A stretch of DNA of 18,076 bases from Collinsella sp. (GTDB lineage: Bacteria; Actinomycetota; Coriobacteriia; Coriobacteriales; Coriobacteriaceae): positions 1 through 18,076 of the forward strand of contig JAUMPM010000057.1 in the NCBI GenBank assembly GCA_031294825.1, read 5' to 3'. The translations under genes were made by a program, and so were the position numbers. Under the pieces are notes generated by a model. The model saw only the letters and a program-made list of their open reading frames with translations, did not search any database and was not told where the DNA came from. Each line of letters opens with the position of its first letter. Positions within the stretch are counted from its first letter, which is position 1. This document shows positions 12,925-18,076 of this stretch, in pieces.

Positions 12925-14072
12925 CTAGGCGTCCGAGCCTTCCGCATCGGCGTTGCCGGTTGCCCAGCGATGGTAGCCGATCACAAACGGATCCAGATCG
13001 CCATCGTCGAGAACGGCCTCGACGTTGCTGGTCTCCACGCCCGTGCGCAGGTCCTTGACCATCTGATACGGGTAGAGCACGTAGCTGCGAATCTGGTTAC
13101 CAAAACCGATTGTGGTCTTGGGCCCACGAATCTCGTCGAGCGCCTCGGCGCGCTTCTCGAGCTCGATCTCGTACAGACGGGCCTTGAGAATCTGCATGCA
13201 CGCGGCCTTGTTCTGAATCTGGCTGCGCTCGTTTTGGCAAGTGACAACGATGCCGCTGGGAAAATGCGTCACGCGTACGGCGGAGTCGGTGGTGTTGACG
13301 CCCTGGCCGCCCGGGCCGCTCGCGTGATACACGTCCACGCGAATATCGTCGGGGCTGATCTCGATGTCGATATCGTCAGGCAGCACGGGGATGACCTCGA
13401 CGCCGGCAAACGTGGTCTGGCGGCGCTTCTTGTCGTCGGTGGGGCTAATACGTACCAGGCGGTGCACACCGGCCTCGGCACGCAGCATGCCAAAGGCATC
13501 CTTGCCCTCGACGGTAAAGGTCGCACGGTCGATGCCGATGACCTCGGCAGCGGGGCAGTCGTTAATGGTGACCTTCCAGCCGCGGCGCTGGCAGTACTTC
13601 ATGTACATCTTAAAGAGCATGAAGGTCCAGTCCTGGGCCTCCAGGCCACCCTGTCCGGGCTTGATAGTCACAATGGCATCGCCGTGATCGAACTCACCGG
13701 TAAACCAGCTCGAAAGCTCAAGCTCATCGATGGCACGGGCCAGGCGCTCAGCCGTGGCTGCAGCCTCCTCGCGAAGGGCGGCGGCGTCGGGGTCATCCCC
13801 CATCTCCTCGGCAAGCTCCAGCGCGGCGCGGGCATCGGAAAGCTCGCCGCGCGCGGTGTCCACGGCAGCGATATCTTCCTTGGTGCGCGCGATCTCCTCC
13901 ATGGTGGCACGGGCAGCGTCGGCGTCATCCCAAAAGCCGGGGGCCACGCTTTTAGCCTCGAGCTCGGTCACGCGCGTGCGCTTTTCGTCCAGGTGGAGAT
14001 ACGACTCGACCTCGCCGAGCCGGTCCGCGAACGCGTCCAGCTCGGCGGGCGTTACCTCTAAAGCCTCAGCCA

Positions 14073-14073
<1 letters not shown>
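12925..14073 (-). CDS. prfB: Peptide chain release factor 2 (RF2), no programmed frameshift, SPT tripeptide
   Basis: 382 aa, full length. RF2 reads UGA and UAA stop codons and triggers peptide release. The GGQ catalytic motif is intact in HASGPGGQGVNTTDSAVRV (GGQ at 255-257). At the place of the stop-codon-recognising tripeptide SPF the protein has Ser210-Pro211-Thr212 (LVRISPTDDKKRRQTTF). The N-terminal region that carries the autoregulatory +1 frameshift in many bacteria (around residues 23-29, ESYLHLD) is read straight through here, with no internal TGA. The RF2 assignment rather than RF1 rests on the N-terminal PGFWDDADAA line, on the Ser-Pro in the tripeptide, and on the gene context. 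The ATG overlaps the secA stop codon (TAATG), so the two are translationally coupled. A terminator follows. Confidence 0.94.
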
Positions 14074-16880
<2,807 letters not shown>

Positions 16881-16887
16881 GTGGTTT

Positions 16888-16892
16888 TCCTT
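16888..16892 (-). promoter_or_regulatory. Ribosome binding site deciding the secA start
   Basis: AAGGA on the minus strand ends 7 nt before the ATG at 16880, and favours it over the in-frame ATG at 16901, which has no comparable upstream match. Confidence 0.6.
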
Positions 16893-16974
16893 TTTGGCCA
16901 TCGCCCACGCCGTGCAGCTGCGGGCGAGTTAAACACAGATGATTGTACTTTAGCCAAACAAGGCGCGGCCTATA

Positions 16975-16990
16975 CGGTCGACCTCGACCG
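16975..16990. repeat. Short perfect palindrome in the secA upstream region
   Basis: CGGTCGA and TCGACCG flank CC. It lies about 95 nt before the secA start and could be an operator or a leader hairpin; no T-run follows. It is the only feature besides the 17023 motif and the 17077 repeat in the roughly 300-nt secA-rpmE gap. Confidence 0.5.
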
Positions 16991-17022
16991 CCACGTAATA
17001 ACTACGACCAAACTACCACAAT

Positions 17023-17049
17023 GGGACAGGTTAATTTTGGCAGGTTTTA
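17023..17049. repeat. Second copy of the recombinase-upstream motif
   Basis: This 27-nt stretch (starting GGGACAGGTTAATTTTGG) matches 4941-4967 at 25 of 27 positions, in the same orientation. A third CAGGTT half-site follows at 17092. It lies in the non-coding gap between secA and rpmE with no recombinase gene beside it. Confidence 0.8.
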
Positions 17050-17076
17050 TCTGGGAAAACGCTGCCTCTCTGCCAT

Positions 17077-17109
17077 TTGGTGCAATGGGGGCAGGTTGGT
17101 TTGCACCAA
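17077..17109. repeat. Inverted repeat TTGGTGCAA / TTGCACCAA
   Basis: Perfect 9-bp arms (17077-17085 and 17101-17109) separated by 15 nt, the spacer containing a CAGGTT half-site. It is directly downstream of the rpmE terminator in the minus direction. It could be an operator or part of the same element as 17023-17049. Confidence 0.6.
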
Positions 17110-17110
17110 T

Positions 17111-17152
17111 AAAAAGAAAAGGGCCGCGCACCCAAACGGATGCACGGCCCTT
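17111..17152 (-). terminator. Intrinsic terminator after rpmE
   Basis: On the minus strand the 12-nt arms (17152-17141 and 17130-17119) pair throughout with one G-U pair, and a T-rich tail TTTTCTTTTT follows (17120-17111). It ends the rpmE transcript before secA, so secA needs its own promoter or read-through. Confidence 0.88.
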
Positions 17153-17187
17153 ATGCCATGAATGCGAGTGTTTGCTCGGCGAGCTAT

Positions 17188-17625
17188 TTACTCAGCAGCC
17201 TCGGTGGTCTCAGCCTCGGCAGCGGCCTCCTCGACGGGAGCCTCTGCAGGAGCCTCTGCAGGAGCCTCGGCAGCCTGCTTGGCAGCCTCCTCGGCAAACT
17301 TAGCGGCACGCTTAGCCTTCTCGGCAGCCTTAGCCTCAGCGGCGGCCTTGCGAGCGGCCTCGGCCTCAGCAGCCTTGGCGGCCTTGGCAGCCTTGGCCTC
17401 CTCAGCCTTCTTGAGCTGGGCGGCAGCGGCGCCACCGAACTTGTCGGCGAAGCGCTGGACGCGTCCACCGGTGTCGACGAACTTCTGCTGGCCGGTGTAG
17501 AACGGGTGGCACTCGTTGCAAAGCTCGACCTTCATCTCGGACACGGTAGCGTGCGTCTTGAAGGTGTTGCCGCAGGAGCACGTCACCGTGCACTCGACAT
17601 ACTGGGGATGGATACCCTGCTTCAT
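17188..17625 (-). CDS. rpmE: Ribosomal protein L31 with Ala/Lys/Glu-rich C-terminal extension
   Basis: 145 aa; canonical L31 is about 70 aa. The N-terminal part is a clear zinc-binding L31: MKQGIHPQYVECTVTCSCGN, Cys16, Cys18, Cys36 and Cys39 as zinc ligands, then ECHPFYTGQQKFVDTGGRVQ and RFADKFG (to about residue 64). From there on the protein is a low-complexity helical tail rich in Ala, Lys and Glu, turning acidic at the end, with EAP repeats encoded by tandem 12-nt units. The ATG at 17623-17625 has AAGGAG 7 nt upstream. It is a single-gene transcript with its own promoter (17710-17738), leader hairpins and terminator. L31 sits at the subunit interface and central protuberance of the 50S particle; the role of the tail is unknown. 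Confidence 0.95.
   Translation of the reverse strand: MKQGIHPQYVECTVTCSCGNTFKTHATVSEMKVELCNECHPFYTGQQKFVDTGGRVQRFADKFGGAAAAQLKKAEEAKAAKAAKAAEAEAARKAAAEAKAAEKAKRAAKFAEEAAKQAAEAPAEAPAEAPVEEAAAEAETTEAAE
17237..17272. repeat. Tandem 12-bp repeat inside rpmE
   Basis: Three consecutive units GGAGCCTCTGCA, GGAGCCTCTGCA and GGAGCCTCGGCA. They encode the EAPA repeats of the L31 tail in frame, so copy-number change by slippage would keep the frame. Confidence 0.85.
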
Positions 17626-17700
17626 GGTAGGACTCCTTATTGGTCAGGCGCTGGTTACCGATCAGCGCATAAGGCGTCTTGGTTTCCGACCAAGACAACA
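17626..17700 (-). promoter_or_regulatory. rpmE leader with two hairpins (candidate L31 autoregulatory leader)
   Basis: Between the promoter and the rpmE start two stems can form on the minus strand: GTCTTGGT with ACCAAGAC (17696-17689 and 17683-17676, perfect 8 bp, 5-nt loop), then GCGCTG with CAGCGC (17668-17663 and 17653-17648). Structured leaders bound by the gene product are known for many ribosomal protein genes, and L31 leaders have been described in several bacterial groups, from memory including Coriobacteria. Binding by L31 is an inference. Confidence 0.5.
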
Positions 17701-17709
17701 AACTCGGCT

Positions 17710-17738
17710 ATGGTACCACGGCGCCGCGTGTCCCACAA
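17710..17738 (-). promoter_or_regulatory. rpmE: rpmE promoter
   Basis: On the minus strand TTGTGG (17738-17733) and TACCAT (17715-17710) are separated by 17 nt; the -10 is extended by TGG. It lies about 85 nt upstream of the rpmE ATG, leaving room for the hairpin leader. Confidence 0.6.
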
Positions 17739-17819
17739 AAGGTTCACGGTCTTTTCGGAACGACACGAATCTGACCCATCGAAACACATCTCCACCGTTC
17801 CTTCAACTGGGAAAATGCC

Positions 17820-17850
17820 GTCCCCGGGGCCTGAGAAGGGCCCCGGGGAC
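17820..17850. repeat. GC-rich perfect hairpin in the gap upstream of rpmE
   Basis: GTCCCCGGGGCC (17820-17831) and GGCCCCGGGGAC (17839-17850) pair perfectly over 12 bp with a 7-nt loop. On the minus strand it is followed within 4 nt by ATTTTCCC, so a weak terminator is possible. A competing long-range pairing exists between 17810-17826 and 17864-17879. Apart from this and the 17915 palindrome I see nothing in the 17739-17947 gap. Confidence 0.65.
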
Positions 17851-17914
17851 GTTCGACTGACTGCGGGAACGGCCTTTCCGCTCAATGTGTTCGGCTGAGA
17901 TCGGAAATCAACCA

Positions 17915-17933
17915 AACTGAACTAGGTTCAGTT
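17915..17933. repeat. Palindrome AACTGAAC-TAG-GTTCAGTT
   Basis: Perfect 8-bp arms around 3 nt, of the size and symmetry of a repressor operator. It is positioned just downstream (minus strand) of the terminator of the right-edge gene. No clear promoter overlaps it: a TTGACA at 17932-17937 (plus strand) points into the terminator and has no -10. Confidence 0.45.
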
Positions 17934-17942
17934 GACATGGTT

Positions 17943-17977
17943 AAAAACGAGGGGCGACGCTTTTGCGTCACCCCTCG
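17943..17977 (-). terminator. Intrinsic terminator of the right-edge gene
   Basis: On the minus strand 13-nt arms (17977-17965 and 17960-17948) pair throughout with one G-U pair around a 4-nt loop, followed by TTTTT (17947-17943). It lies 15 nt after the stop codon at 17993. Confidence 0.9.
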
Positions 17978-17992
17978 TCCCGGCCGGTTGCT

Positions 17993-18076
17993 TTAGTTGT
18001 ACACACGGTAGTTACACTTGAACTGGGTTATGTGTCCATAGTTGGAGCGGTACCAACCCGACGTATAGCTGATTGC
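17993..18076 (-). CDS. 3' end of an unidentified, possibly secreted protein (partial)
   Basis: The last 27 codons of a minus-strand gene that begins beyond the window. The end reads AISYTSGWYRSNYGH followed by ITQFKCNYRVYN and a TAA stop. It is rich in Tyr, Asn and Ser with aromatic residues at regular spacing, as is common in extracellular beta-rich repeats or in small secreted proteins. A strong terminator follows 15 nt later, which supports a real gene end. The family cannot be recognised from this fragment. Confidence 0.6.
   Translation of the reverse strand, partial: AISYTSGWYRSNYGHITQFKCNYRVYN

Noticed and set aside
17237..17272. CRISPR-like repeat
   Set aside because: The units are 12 nt, contiguous and inside a coding frame, with no spacers. 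No CRISPR array occurs in the window.
17655..17915. An 86-codon minus-strand open frame upstream of rpmE
   Set aside because: It runs across the GC hairpin, the rpmE promoter and the leader, and has no ribosome binding site or recognisable domain.
17932..17937. TTGACA on the plus strand as a promoter -35 box
   Set aside because: No -10 at the right distance, and it points into the terminator of the minus-strand gene at the right edge.

Overview
The window looks like chromosomal DNA of a high-GC Gram-positive bacterium of class Coriobacteriia, most likely Collinsella or a close relative. This is inferred from the GC-rich codon use, the secA-prfB-ftsE-ftsX-rnr/smpB neighbourhood, an RF2 gene without the programmed frameshift, a split two-subunit transketolase, and a ribosomal protein L31 with a long Ala/Lys/Glu tail. 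No 16S rRNA is present, so the genus is an inference. All protein genes but one (a small hypothetical at 2652) and both tRNAs lie on the minus strand, so the window is best read from right to left.

Reading right to left: the 3' end of an unidentified, possibly secreted protein (17993-18076) with its terminator; rpmE (L31) with a promoter and a two-hairpin leader; secA, whose stop codon overlaps the start of prfB (RF2); a YitT-family membrane protein directly behind a terminator; the two transketolase subunits (N-terminal subunit first, 1 nt apart); a 450-bp non-coding gap with a very large palindrome; ftsE and ftsX (overlapping); rnr (RNase R); then a short accessory-looking stretch with a small serine recombinase, a VanZ-like membrane protein and an ArsC/Spx-like thioredoxin-fold protein; the plus-strand hypothetical; a tRNA-Gln/tRNA-Glu pair with promoter and terminator; a TPR-like protein overlapping smpB; a structured leader with terminator; and a stand-alone flavin reductase-like protein at the left edge.

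Functionally most of the window is housekeeping: protein export (SecA), translation termination (RF2), trans-translation and RNA quality control (SmpB, RNase R), control of peptidoglycan hydrolysis at division (FtsEX), and the non-oxidative pentose phosphate pathway (transketolase). I did not find a defence island, CRISPR array, prophage or biosynthetic cluster. The less ordinary features are: a 27-bp motif shared at 25/27 positions between the recombinase promoter region and the secA-rpmE gap; a roughly 125-bp near-perfect palindrome between the transketolase and ftsE genes; an RF2 whose codon-recognition tripeptide reads SPT instead of SPF; an FtsE with a disordered N-terminal extension of about 170 residues; and two genes (flavin reductase, YitT) placed directly behind intrinsic terminators, which suggests attenuation or read-through control.
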